Positions 9,068 to 17,717 of a DNA stretch of 64,000 nucleotides are shown here, in pieces. Under the pieces are notes generated by a model, which saw only the letters and a program-made list of their open reading frames with translations, had not been told where the DNA came from and did not search any database. Numbering within the stretch: the first letter of the stretch is position 1; each line of letters starts with the position of its first letter. A program made the position numbers and the translations under genes. Source of the DNA: Ideonella benzenivorans (GTDB lineage: Bacteria; Pseudomonadota; Gammaproteobacteria; Burkholderiales; Burkholderiaceae_C); assembly GCF_020387415.1 (NCBI RefSeq), contig NZ_JAGWCB010000001.1:124001-188000 (forward strand). The letters run 5' to 3'.

Positions 9068-9643
9068 ATGGCACGCCTGCTGCTGGTGGATGACGAACCG
9101 GCCCAGCTGAAGGCCTTGCAGCGCAACCTGCGCGGCCTGCAGCCCGACCTGGACTTCGACCTGGCCGTCGGTGGGGCCGAGGCCCTGGCGCTGGCCCGGG
9201 CCCACGCCCACGACGTGGTGGTGGCGGACTTGCACATGCCCGGGCTGGACGGCCTGGCGCTGCTGCGCGAGGTGGCCCGCTGGCAACCCCTGGCCGTGCG
9301 GCTCCTGCTGACCGGCACGGCCGACTTCGCCACGGCCCAACGGGCGGTCAACGAGGCCGGGGTGTTCCGCTATCTCACCAAGCCCTGGGACCCCGAGGCC
9401 CTGCGGCAGCACATCGGCCAGGCGCTGGACGAGGCCCGACGGCGCAAAGCCGCTGACGAGCAGGCCAGCGCCTGGCAGGCCAGCCTGGGCCTGCTGACTC
9501 CCGAAGAGATCGAGCGCCGTCGGCTGGAGGCCGAGGAACCCGGCATCACCCATGTCGACTGGGAGGCCGATGGTGCGGTGCGAATGCCGGCGCTGGATGC
9601 CGATTTCGACACGGGCGGGGGGAGCTTGGTGCGGGAGCCCTAA
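9068..9643 (+). CDS. Response regulator receiver protein
   Basis: 191 residues. The receiver domain (1-125) has VDDE at 7-10, phospho-acceptor Asp54 in VVADLHMPGLDG, Thr in LLTGTADF and Lys in YLTKPW. The remaining 65 residues form a short helical, charged tail (SLGLLTPEEIERRRLEAEE) with no DNA-binding or enzymatic domain that I recognise. Such stand-alone receivers usually act by protein contact or as phosphate sinks. A good AGGAG precedes ATG 9068. Its TGTADF...RYLTKPWD segment closely resembles the receivers in the two upstream regulators, suggesting local duplication within the cluster. Confidence 0.9.
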   Translation: MARLLLVDDEPAQLKALQRNLRGLQPDLDFDLAVGGAEALALARAHAHDVVVADLHMPGLDGLALLREVARWQPLAVRLLLTGTADFATAQRAVNEAGVFRYLTKPWDPEALRQHIGQALDEARRRKAADEQASAWQASLGLLTPEEIERRRLEAEEPGITHVDWEADGAVRMPALDADFDTGGGSLVREP

Positions 9644-9689
9644 AGTTTTGGCCTGAAAGCGCGATACAACGTCATCGGTAATTTTACTG

Positions 9690-11759
9690 ATGAATTCGAT
9701 GACGTCCGCCGCTGCCTCCCCGTCCGCTTCATCCGTGCCCTGGTGGCGCGGGTGGATGCCTTCGCGCTGGCGCGGCTCGCTGCTGCTGCGGCTGACGCTG
9801 GGGGCCTTGCTGGCGGTGGTGGTGGCCACCGGCTGCACCACCTGGCTGCTGGTGCAGGATGCCGAGCGCGACACCGAGGAGCGGGCGCACCAGATGGTGC
9901 TGCAGGAGGCGGCCCGCAGTGCGGGGCTGCTGTCCCGGCAGCTGGTGGACCGCCAGCGGGCCCTGGCGGCGGCGGCCAGCACCGTGGCCGAGCTGCAGCA
10001 ATGGGATGTCTCGCCAGGGCGCCGGCCGGGGCTGCATGTGCTGTTCAAGCGCGTCTTCCTGGCCGATCCGCAAGGGGCGCTGATCGGCAAGAGCGCTGGC
10101 GCGGCGGAGCCCGACCGTTTGCTGGATTCCCTGGGCAAGCAGGCCGGTTTCCAGGCCGCCGTGCGTCAACGGCGGCCGACGATGTGGTGGTTCCACGCCA
10201 GTGAAGGCCAGCTCAGCCATGTGGTGCTGGTGCAGCCCATCGAGCGGGCGGGGCAGGTGCGTGCGGTGCTGGGGGGCGTGCTGCCCTTGACCCTCAACGA
10301 GGGGCTGCTGCGGGATGTCGGCGACGTCGGCCCCGATTTCGGCGAGGGGGCCAGTTCGACCCTGCTGGCTGTCACCGATGCCCAGGGGCAGCCCCTGGTG
10401 CAGGGGGAGCCCACGCGCGGGATGCCGGCCGCGCTGCGCGACCAGAACCTGGCTCGGGCCCTGGCCCATTGGCGTGAGGCGGGTAGCCCGGTCGAGCCAA
10501 TGGGCCTGGTGTGGGCCGATGGGGACCAGTTGCTGGTCGGGGCGGGCATTCCGGGGCCGGACTGGATGGTCTGGCGGGCCTACTCGCGTGTGGCCATGCT
10601 GGCGCCGCTGGACGCCTTGCGCACCCGTTCGCTGCGCTGGGCCTTCGGGGTCGCCCTGGGCCTGGCGCTGGCGCTGATGCTCTACCTGGGCTGGCAGCTG
10701 AGCCCCCTGGCCCGGCTGGAGCGGCGGGTGATGGGCATGCTCGATGGCGGGCAGCGTCCGGCCTCGGGCTGGCCGCGGGCGCGTGGCGAGATCGGCGCCC
10801 TGAGCACCACGCTGCGCGAGGTGGCCCAGGCCCTGGCCCGCAAGGATGGCGAGAACCGCCAGCTGTTCGAGCAGTTGGAAGGCGTGATGGCGGCCGCGCC
10901 GCTGGGCCTGGGCCTGGTGCGGCGCGATCGGCTGACGCTGTTCAACGCCGAGCTGGCCCGGCTGCTGGGCTACACCGACCAGGAGCTGCGCCAGCTGCCG
11001 CTGGGTGTGCTGCTGGCCGATGCGGATGAGCAGGGACCGCTGAGCATCGCGGTGAAGAGGGCTTTCCAGTCCGGCCAACCCTACGTGGGCGAACACCGCT
11101 TCCTGCGGCGGCAGGGCAGCGTGTTCTGGGGGCAGTTGCATGCCCGGCCGGTGCGCATGGACCAGTTGGAAGCCGGCGTGGTGCTGACGCTCAGCGACAT
11201 CACGCAGCAGGTGCAGTCCCGCCATGAACTGGAATGGTCGGCCAGCCACGACGCGCTGACCGGCCTGCTCAACCGCGCGGCCTTCCTGGCCCGGCTGGAC
11301 CGTTTTGTGGACGCCCAGCCGCGCCGTGCGGCCGCCCTGCTGGTCATCGACCTGGACCATTTCAAGCCCATCAACGACACCGAGGGCCACCAGGCCGGGG
11401 ATGCGATGCTGCAGGCGGTGTCCCGCGTCCTGCAGAACGGGGTGCGCCAGAGCGACGCGGTGGGCCGCCTGGGTGGCGACGAATTCGCGGTGCTGCTGGA
11501 TGGCTGCCCGCCCGAATGGGCGCAACGCCTGGCCCACAAGCTGCTGGCGGCGGTGCTGGAGGTGCGCCTGCCCTGGCGGGACCATGTGCTGCAGGTCAGT
11601 GCCAGCATCGGCCTGGCCTCCTGGGAGGATCGCATGGGCCACGGCCGTGCCTGGCTGCACGAGGCCGACACCGCCTGCTACGGCGCCAAGCGGTCCGGCC
11701 GGGCCGGGGTCTTCGTCAGCGTGTCGCCGGCGCCGGCCGAGCTGGCCCAGGTCGGCTGA
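9690..11759 (+). CDS. Membrane-bound diguanylate cyclase with periplasmic sensor and PAS
   Basis: 689 residues. A transmembrane helix at about 31-52 (LRLTLGALLAVVVATG) and another at about 312-333 (FGVALGLALALMLYLGW) flank a periplasmic sensor region of roughly 260 residues. A HAMP-like segment, a PAS domain (about 390-510) and a C-terminal GGDEF domain (about 520-685) follow. The catalytic signature GGDEF lies near residues 595-599 and DLDHFKPINDTEGHQAGD upstream is intact, so it should convert GTP to cyclic-di-GMP. It closes the signalling cluster and supplies the synthase that the upstream EAL and HD-GYP proteins oppose. ATG 9690 and the in-frame ATG 9699 are both possible starts. A 46-bp gap separates it from the receiver gene. 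Confidence 0.93.
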   Translation: MNSMTSAAASPSASSVPWWRGWMPSRWRGSLLLRLTLGALLAVVVATGCTTWLLVQDAERDTEERAHQMVLQEAARSAGLLSRQLVDRQRALAAAASTVAELQQWDVSPGRRPGLHVLFKRVFLADPQGALIGKSAGAAEPDRLLDSLGKQAGFQAAVRQRRPTMWWFHASEGQLSHVVLVQPIERAGQVRAVLGGVLPLTLNEGLLRDVGDVGPDFGEGASSTLLAVTDAQGQPLVQGEPTRGMPAALRDQNLARALAHWREAGSPVEPMGLVWADGDQLLVGAGIPGPDWMVWRAYSRVAMLAPLDALRTRSLRWAFGVALGLALALMLYLGWQLSPLARLERRVMGMLDGGQRPASGWPRARGEIGALSTTLREVAQALARKDGENRQLFEQLEGVMAAAPLGLGLVRRDRLTLFNAELARLLGYTDQELRQLPLGVLLADADEQGPLSIAVKRAFQSGQPYVGEHRFLRRQGSVFWGQLHARPVRMDQLEAGVVLTLSDITQQVQSRHELEWSASHDALTGLLNRAAFLARLDRFVDAQPRRAAALLVIDLDHFKPINDTEGHQAGDAMLQAVSRVLQNGVRQSDAVGRLGGDEFAVLLDGCPPEWAQRLAHKLLAAVLEVRLPWRDHVLQVSASIGLASWEDRMGHGRAWLHEADTACYGAKRSGRAGVFVSVSPAPAELAQVG

Positions 11760-11779
11760 CGGCCACCCAGATCGGCCGA

Positions 11780-12517
11780 TCAGATTGGCCGCAGGAACAG
11801 GCCGATCGTCAGCGCCACGCCCAGGGCGACGATGGCCATGCGCAGCAGGCGCTCGTTGACCCGGTGCAGCGCCCAGGCCCCGGCCAGGCCGCCCACCAGC
11901 GCGCCGCTGCCCAGCACCAGCGCCGGAACCCAGTGCACCTCGGGCGAAAGCACGAAGAAGGCCACGGCCGAGGCGTTCATGACCCCGGCCAGCACGTTCT
12001 TGGTGGCGCCCGCATGGCGGGTGGCCATGCCGGCCATGGTCAGCGCTGCCAGCATCAGAAAGCCGATGCCCCCGCCGAAGTAGCCGCCGTAGATGGCGAT
12101 CAGGAACTGCACGACCCCGGCGCTGACCGGGCCCAGGTGGGCCGCGTTCTGGCCCGGCTTGCGCAGGAAGCTGCCCCAGGCGAACACCGCGGTGGCGAAC
12201 AGCACCAGCCAGGGCACCAGGCGGGCGAACACCGACGAGGGCGTGTTCAGCAGCAGCAGGGCGCCCAGCGCGCCGCCCGCCAGGCTGAGGATGAACAGTG
12301 CCTTGAAGGGCAGGGTGCCCACGCCACTGACCAGCCGACGGCCGGCCCAACCCGACGACACCTGGCCCGGAAACAGCGCCACGGTGGACGTGATGTTGGC
12401 CGCCAGCGGCGACATGCCGGTCAGGATCAGGGCGGGCAGGGTGACGAAGGAGCCACCGCCCGCCAGGGCGTTTTGCAGTCCGGCCCACAGGCCGGCCACC
12501 AGAACAATCAACAGCAT
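11780..12517 (-). CDS. Sulfite exporter TauE/SafE family protein
   Basis: 245 residues, almost all hydrophobic, with about eight predicted membrane segments. The N-terminal half has the family hallmark LAGGGSFVTLPALILTGM near residues 18-35, and the second half repeats it as IAIYGGYFGGGIGFLML. TauE/SafE (DUF81) proteins move small anions or sulfonates across the inner membrane; the substrate here cannot be read from sequence. It lies 31 nt downstream of the AmpG-like transporter on the same strand, so the two may be co-transcribed. It converges on the diguanylate cyclase with 20 bp between stops. Confidence 0.92.
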   Translation of the reverse strand: MLLIVLVAGLWAGLQNALAGGGSFVTLPALILTGMSPLAANITSTVALFPGQVSSGWAGRRLVSGVGTLPFKALFILSLAGGALGALLLLNTPSSVFARLVPWLVLFATAVFAWGSFLRKPGQNAAHLGPVSAGVVQFLIAIYGGYFGGGIGFLMLAALTMAGMATRHAGATKNVLAGVMNASAVAFFVLSPEVHWVPALVLGSGALVGGLAGAWALHRVNERLLRMAIVALGVALTIGLFLRPI

Positions 12518-12548
12518 CGGTTCATCCGTGGGGGGAGGGAATCTCGGG

Positions 12549-13844
12549 TCAGGGGGCCGTCAGTGGCGGCCCCTGGCGGCGGGACCGCGAGCGTACGACA
12601 TGCGCGGCCAGCGCGAAGCACAGCAGGCCCAAGACCCCGATCAGCGCTTCCAGATTCAGCATCGCCCGGGCGCCCCAGCGTTCGTAGCTGAGGCCGTCGA
12701 TCCAGGTCACGTAGCCGATCGGGATGTTCGACAGCGAGGCCATCAGGTTGTACTTGGTGGCCGCCGCGCCGCGGCCGATCACCTCCAGCACCAGGGCCGA
12801 GAAGCCGGCGTAGGCCATGCCCACCGCGAAGTTGTAGGCGCTGCTGAGCACCACGAAGCTGGCCTCGGTGTGCGGCGCTTCGGCCATGGCCACCGCCAGC
12901 AGCACCTGCAGCGCGCCAAACAGGCAGTAGGCCCATTTGCGCTCCAGCCGGTCGCACACCCAGCCGCCGATCAGGCAGCCTGCCGCCGAGGCCACGCCGC
13001 CCAGTCCGCCGTTGACCAGGGCCACCGTGTTGGCGCTGGCCTGCCAGTCGCCGGCCATCACTGACCACAGGTTGGAGGCCGCGCCGCTGCCGATCGGCAG
13101 GAAACAGACCAGCAGGGCCAGCCCCCCGGCGCGCGAGGAGACCACCGACCACAGGTCGCCCCACAGGCCCCAGGCCACGCCCTTGAGCCGGGCCAGCCCG
13201 CTGGCGTGGCTGGCGCGCGCATCGTGCGGGGTCTTGGCCGGCTCGGCCAGCAGCAGCAGGGGCAGGCAGCTCAGGCCGCACAGCGCGGCCATCAGCCAGC
13301 CGGAGGCCAGCACCGAGACCTGCCAGTCCTGCACCAGCCACAGGGCCAGGCCACCGCCCAGCGCGCCGCCGCCCAGGTTGCCGGCCTGAAACCAGCCCGC
13401 GGCCCGGCCCTTCTCCTCGTCGGCGGTGCTGTGGGCCATCAGGCTGTCCACCGCCATGCCGGAGACGGTGCTGGTGACGTTGGTGATCAGCATCACCACG
13501 GTCAGCGCGCCCCAGTGCAGTGCGTCGCGCGAGAACCAGGCCATGCCCACCATGCCCAGCGCGGTCACCAGCGTCGAGGCCAGGTACCAGTGGCGCCGGG
13601 TCCAGCTCAGGTCCACCAGTGGGGCCCAGAAGAACTTCCAGGTGTTGGGCACATAGCTCAGCGCTATCAGCCCGGCGATGGCGGCGGCCGAGACGCCGGC
13701 CTGCTTCAGTTCATAGGCCAGGGCCACGCCCAGAAAGCCGCCCACCAGCCCGAAGGGCACGATCAGCACCATGAAGATCCAGGGCGGCGCCGAGGGCCGG
13801 ACGGTCGGGGCGAGGGCGTCGGTCGGGGCGGTCGGCGTGGGCAT
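12549..13844 (-). CDS. MFS transporter, AmpG/PAT-like
   Basis: 431 residues and about twelve membrane segments. The sequence SYVPNTWKFFWAPLVDLSW near residues 65-83 corresponds to the conserved first cytoplasmic loop of AmpG/PAT-family major facilitators, which import anhydromuropeptides or acetyl-CoA-type compounds. Overall length fits, although AmpG is often longer. The start is taken at ATG 13844 (MPTPTAPTDALAP). The open frame continues upstream, but that extension is Arg/Gly-rich shadow sequence of the divergent DUF3348 gene. Substrate assignment to muropeptides is inference, since no ampC or ampR is visible nearby. Confidence 0.85.
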   Translation of the reverse strand: MPTPTAPTDALAPTVRPSAPPWIFMVLIVPFGLVGGFLGVALAYELKQAGVSAAAIAGLIALSYVPNTWKFFWAPLVDLSWTRRHWYLASTLVTALGMVGMAWFSRDALHWGALTVVMLITNVTSTVSGMAVDSLMAHSTADEEKGRAAGWFQAGNLGGGALGGGLALWLVQDWQVSVLASGWLMAALCGLSCLPLLLLAEPAKTPHDARASHASGLARLKGVAWGLWGDLWSVVSSRAGGLALLVCFLPIGSGAASNLWSVMAGDWQASANTVALVNGGLGGVASAAGCLIGGWVCDRLERKWAYCLFGALQVLLAVAMAEAPHTEASFVVLSSAYNFAVGMAYAGFSALVLEVIGRGAAATKYNLMASLSNIPIGYVTWIDGLSYERWGARAMLNLEALIGVLGLLCFALAAHVVRSRSRRQGPPLTAP

Positions 13845-13919
13845 GTCGCAAGGCGGTGGGCAGCGAAGCGGCGGATGGTAGCCCGCCCCGTAAAATCCAG
13901 CCTTTTTCCCTGCGCATCC

Positions 13920-14693
13920 GTGGCTTCCTCTTCGGCGCGTGCCGCCGCCCCCTCTTCGCCTGTGCCGCCGGCTGCCGCTGCGGGGCTGCTGGGCGGCTCC
14001 GCCTTCATCCGCCTGCTGGCGGCCTGGGGCGGGGCCGTGCCGGCGGCACAGGCGCGGGCGGCCTTTGGCGAGCGGCTGAGCGCCTGGTTCGACTGGACGG
14101 ATGCGATCGCGCTGTCTTCGGCCCTGGGCGGGCCGGCCGCGCCGGTGCCGCCGGGGCTGTGGAGCCCGGCCGAACGCCTGGCCACCGAGGAGCGCGAGCT
14201 GGCCCGGGTGCGGCAGCAGCTGCTGGCCCATCTGCGCGGCGAGCCCGCCGGGCCGCGGCGCACGGGCGGCGCGGCCCGGGTGGCGGTCTCGCCGCGGGTT
14301 CAGGCCCGGCTGGCGGCCGAAGGAGCCGAGGATGAGGGCTTCGCACTCCACCGGCAGCGCTACCTGGCGGCGCAGAAGGCCATGGACAACGCCATCGGGT
14401 CGCTGCGCCAGCGGGTGCGGGACGCGGTGGCGGCCGCCTCGCCGGCGCTGGCCCATCTCGCCACGCTGGATGTGGTGATGGAAGACGTGGTGGGCGCGCA
14501 GGCGCGCAGCCTGCTGGCCCAGGTGCCCAGTCTGCTGGCGCAGCGCTACGAGCGCCTGCAGGCCGAGGCGGCCGACGACCTGAACCCGCGGTTCCAGCGC
14601 GAGCTCCAGCCCCTGCTGGAAGCCGAGCTGGCCTTCCGCCTGCAACCCGTGGAGGGCCTGCTGGACGCCTTGCGCCAGGCCACCACCTCCTGA
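13920..14693 (+). CDS. DUF3348 domain protein, first gene of a motor-like operon
   Basis: 257 residues from a GTG start at 13920. No in-frame ATG lies near, and a -10-like TAAAAT sits at 13891-13896. After an Ala/Ser/Pro-rich N-terminus it reads GSAFIRLLAAWGGAVPAAQ and FGERLSAWFDWTDAIALSSAL, matching what I know as DUF3348. The C-terminal half is alpha-helical (RYLAAQKAMDNAIGSLRQRV) and ends LEAELAFRLQPVEGLLDAL. It has no signal peptide or membrane segment, so it is probably cytoplasmic. The function is unknown. It stands 13 bp ahead of the membrane channel-like DUF802 gene, and the fixed neighbourhood suggests a cytoplasmic partner of that complex. The start codon is the least certain part. 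Confidence 0.82.
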   Translation: MASSSARAAAPSSPVPPAAAAGLLGGSAFIRLLAAWGGAVPAAQARAAFGERLSAWFDWTDAIALSSALGGPAAPVPPGLWSPAERLATEERELARVRQQLLAHLRGEPAGPRRTGGAARVAVSPRVQARLAAEGAEDEGFALHRQRYLAAQKAMDNAIGSLRQRVRDAVAAASPALAHLATLDVVMEDVVGAQARSLLAQVPSLLAQRYERLQAEAADDLNPRFQRELQPLLEAELAFRLQPVEGLLDALRQATTS

Positions 14694-14706
14694 CTTGAAC
14701 AAACCG

Positions 14707-17013
14707 ATGAACCGATCGCTGCAACTGTTTGTCTTCCTCGCCGGTCTGGCGGGCATCGTCTGGGTGGGGGCCGGCTATGTGGGCGTCAACCCGCTGGCCC
14801 TGGCCGTCACCGTGCTGATCGCCGCGCTGTATGGCACCGGGGCGCTGGAGCTGCGTCGCTTCGCCCGCGAGACCGTGCTGCTGAGCCAGAGCGTGGCCGC
14901 GCTGACCGAGCCGCCGGCCACGCTGGCCGCCTGGCTGGAGGGCCTGCCGGCGGGCCTGCGCAACGCGGTGCGGCGCCGGGTGGAGGGGCTGTCGGCGCCC
15001 CTGCCCGGGCCGGCGCTGGCGCCTTATCTGTCGGGCCTGCTGGTGCTGCTGGGCATGCTGGGCACCTTCCTGGGCATGGTGCTGACCCTGCGGGGCACCG
15101 GTGCCATGCTGGAACTCTCCACCGACCTGACCGCCGTGCGCGATGCGCTGGTCACGCCGGTGAAGGGCCTGGGCCTGGCCTTTGGCACGTCGATCGCCGG
15201 CGTGGCCGGCTCGGCGGCGCTGGGCCTGCTGTCGGCCCTGGCGCGGCGTGAGCGCCTGGCGGCAGTGCAACAGCTCGACGCGGCCATCGCCCAGCCGCTG
15301 CGCGGCTTCTCGGCCGTGGCGCAGCGAGAAGAATCCCTGCGCCTGCTGCAGCAGCAGACGGCGCTGATGCCAGCGCTGGTGGACCGGCTGCAGGCCCTGG
15401 TGGAGGGGCTGGACCGCCGCTCGCAAGACACGCAGGACCGACTGCTGGCCGGGCAGGCCGAGTTCCACAGCCGGGCCGAGGCGGCCTACAGCGGCCTGGC
15501 CAGTTCGGTGGACCGGTCCTTGCAGCAGAGCCTGGACCGCGCGCTGCAGGAGAGCGCCCGCGCCACCAGCGCCACGCTGGCCCCGGTGGTGGAGCGCACG
15601 CTGGGCGGCATCGCCCAGCAGGCCCAGGCCCTGCAGCAGGCGCTGGCCGGCAGCGTGCAGCAGCAGCTGGTCCAACTGGGCCAGGGCTTCGAGGCCAGCC
15701 AGGCCCGCGTGGCCGAAGGCTGGCAGACCGCGCTGGCCGCGCAGACCCGGGCCCAGCAGGTCCAGGCCGAGGCCCTGGAGCAGGCGCTGCACGGTTTCAG
15801 CACCCAGTTCGAACAGCGCGCCGCCGGGCTGGTGAGTGCCTTGGCCGAACAGCAGCAGCACAGCCAGGCCGGGCAGCTGGCCCAGTGGCAGGCCCAGATG
15901 GACCAGGCCCGCGAGGCCCAGCAGGCCGCGGCCCAGCGTTTCGAGCAGCAGGCCGCTGCGCTGGTGGCGCGCCTGGCCCAGGCCCAGGCCGCGCAGCAGG
16001 CCGAGACCACCGCCCGCGACGCCGCCCACCTGGCCGAGATGCGCAGCGGCCTGCAGGGCCTGACCGAACGCCTGCAGGCGACCTGGGCCGAGGCCGGCCG
16101 CGAAGCCCTGACGCAGCAGCAGCGGGTGGGCCAGGCGCTGGAAACGGCCTCGGCCCGCTTCGAGCAGCACGCCGCCACGCTGGTGGCGGGCATCAGCCAG
16201 GCCCAGGCGGCGCTGGAGGCGGCGGCCGGCGAGCGCGACGCCGCGCGGCTGGCGGCCATCACCCAGGCGCTGGAGGGCGTGTCCGCCCAGCTGCGGCAGC
16301 ACTGGGGCGAGGCCGGCGCGCAGGCCCTGGCCCAGCAGCAGCAGATCTGCGAGACCCTGGCCCGCACCGCCCAGCAGATCACCGCCCAGGCCGAGGCGCA
16401 TGTCCAGAGCACCGTCAGCGAAGTCAGCCGCCTGGTGGACACCGCGGCCCAGGCCCCGCGTGCTGCCGCCGAGGTCATGGCCGAACTGCGCCAGCAGCTG
16501 TCGGCCAGCATGGCGCGCGACAACGCACAGCTTGACGAGCGGGCCCGCCTGCTGGCCACGTTGGACACCCTGCTGGGCGCGGTGACCCAGGCCGCCACCG
16601 AGCAGCGCGGCGCGATCGACGCGCTGGTGGCGTCGTCGGCCCAGACACTGGAGGCCGCCGTCACCCGTTTCAGTGAGACCCTGGCCGCCCAGGCCCAGCC
16701 GCTGGGCGAGGTGGCCGCGCAGCTCACCGATGGCGCCGTCGAAGTGGCCAGTCTGGGCGAGGCCTTTGGCCAGGCGGTGCAGCTGTTCAGCCAGTCCAGC
16801 CAGCAGTTGGGCACGCAGCTGGAACGCATCGAGACCGCGCTGGGCCAGTCGCTGGCCCGCAGCGACGAGCAACTGGCCTATTACGTGGCCCAGGCGCGCG
16901 AGGTGATCGACCTCAGCATCCTGTCGCAAAAGCAGATCCTGGACGACCTGCAGCGCATCGCCAGCCAGCACGGGGCGCCGGCCGAACGGGTTGAAGGAGG
17001 GGCCACCGCATGA
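14707..17013 (+). CDS. DUF802 protein: MotA/ExbB/ZorA-like membrane core with long repeat-containing tail
   Basis: 768 residues. Four membrane helices (about 6-26, 28-47, 105-128 and 154-178) match the MotA/ExbB/TolQ topology. The third reads LSGLLVLLGMLGTFLGMVL and the fourth follows ALVTPVKGLGLAFGTSIAG, both very like the channel helices of that superfamily. The remaining 590 residues are Ala/Gln/Glu-rich and coiled-coil-like, with a 73-residue repeat starting at R411 (RFEQQAAALVARL) and R484 (RFEQHAATLVAGI) plus a partial earlier copy; DUF802 was defined as a repeat. Family inference: a stator-type ion channel subunit with a long cytoplasmic tail, as in ZorA. The partner is the MotB-like product overlapping its 3' end by 4 nt. 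ATG 14707 is preferred; TTG 14695 is possible. Confidence 0.88.
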   Translation: MNRSLQLFVFLAGLAGIVWVGAGYVGVNPLALAVTVLIAALYGTGALELRRFARETVLLSQSVAALTEPPATLAAWLEGLPAGLRNAVRRRVEGLSAPLPGPALAPYLSGLLVLLGMLGTFLGMVLTLRGTGAMLELSTDLTAVRDALVTPVKGLGLAFGTSIAGVAGSAALGLLSALARRERLAAVQQLDAAIAQPLRGFSAVAQREESLRLLQQQTALMPALVDRLQALVEGLDRRSQDTQDRLLAGQAEFHSRAEAAYSGLASSVDRSLQQSLDRALQESARATSATLAPVVERTLGGIAQQAQALQQALAGSVQQQLVQLGQGFEASQARVAEGWQTALAAQTRAQQVQAEALEQALHGFSTQFEQRAAGLVSALAEQQQHSQAGQLAQWQAQMDQAREAQQAAAQRFEQQAAALVARLAQAQAAQQAETTARDAAHLAEMRSGLQGLTERLQATWAEAGREALTQQQRVGQALETASARFEQHAATLVAGISQAQAALEAAAGERDAARLAAITQALEGVSAQLRQHWGEAGAQALAQQQQICETLARTAQQITAQAEAHVQSTVSEVSRLVDTAAQAPRAAAEVMAELRQQLSASMARDNAQLDERARLLATLDTLLGAVTQAATEQRGAIDALVASSAQTLEAAVTRFSETLAAQAQPLGEVAAQLTDGAVEVASLGEAFGQAVQLFSQSSQQLGTQLERIETALGQSLARSDEQLAYYVAQAREVIDLSILSQKQILDDLQRIASQHGAPAERVEGGATA

Positions 17014-17717
17014 TGGGCGAAGCCCAGCACGGCGACGTGGCCGAGGCCGATCTGGAGGCCACTGCGCCGGTCTGGCCGGTGTTCGCCGACCTGATGTCCG
17101 GCCTGGTGGGCGCGCTGGTGCTGATCCTGCTGTGCGTGCTGGCCGCCCAGTTCGAGCTCAGCAGCCGGCTGGACCGCGAGGTGCAGCAGCGGCAGCTGGA
17201 AGCCCAGCGCCGCCAGGCCCTGGAACAGGCGCTGGCCGGCCCGCTGGCGGCCGGGCGGGTGACGCTGGACCACGGCCGCATCGGCATCCGTGGCAGCGTG
17301 CTGTTCGCCTTCAACTCGGCGGACCTGCAGCCCGAGGGCCGCCAGCTGCTCAAAAGTCTGGCCGCGCCGCTGGGCGCCTACCTGAAGGCGCGCGACGAGG
17401 TGCTGATGGTCAGCGGCTTCACCGACGACCGCACCGTGCGTAGCGGCGGCGGCAAGGCGGCGGCCAAGACCCCGGCCGAGCGCCCCTTTGCCGACAACTG
17501 GGAGCTCTCCGCCCAGCGGGCCCTGACCGTCACGCGCGCACTGATCGAGGAGGGCGTGCCGGCCGGCAACGTCTTCGCGGCGGCCTTCGGCTCGCAGCAG
17601 CCGGTGGCGTCCAATGCCGACGCCGAGGGGCGGGCCCGCAACCGCCGGGTCGAGATGGCCCCAATGCCCCGCCCGGCACGCAGCGGTGCACCCGCTTCCG
17701 CCCCCGCCCATGGCTGA
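17010..17717 (+). CDS. OmpA/MotB-like protein, putative stator partner
   Basis: 235 residues. A short cytoplasmic N-terminus leads to one membrane helix (about 24-46) beginning FADLMSGLVGALVLILL. This places Asp27 exactly where MotB and ZorB carry the proton-conducting Asp (MotB has YADFMTAMM). A coiled coil (about 48-85) follows, then an OmpA-like peptidoglycan-binding domain (about 95-225) with VLFAFNSADLQPEG, SGFTDDR, LSAQRALTVTRAL and NRRVEM. The start ATG overlaps the DUF802 stop (ATGA), and the 3' end overlaps DUF2894 by 8 nt. Together these features say that a 5:2-type ion channel anchored to the cell wall is made with DUF802. What it drives is unknown. Confidence 0.9.
   Translation: MMGEAQHGDVAEADLEATAPVWPVFADLMSGLVGALVLILLCVLAAQFELSSRLDREVQQRQLEAQRRQALEQALAGPLAAGRVTLDHGRIGIRGSVLFAFNSADLQPEGRQLLKSLAAPLGAYLKARDEVLMVSGFTDDRTVRSGGGKAAAKTPAERPFADNWELSAQRALTVTRALIEEGVPAGNVFAAAFGSQQPVASNADAEGRARNRRVEMAPMPRPARSGAPASAPAHG

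Noticed and set aside
11770-11781. 12-bp palindrome GATCGGCCGATC between convergent genes
   Set aside because: No T-run on either side and very short; it may act as a weak bidirectional stem but does not support a terminator call.
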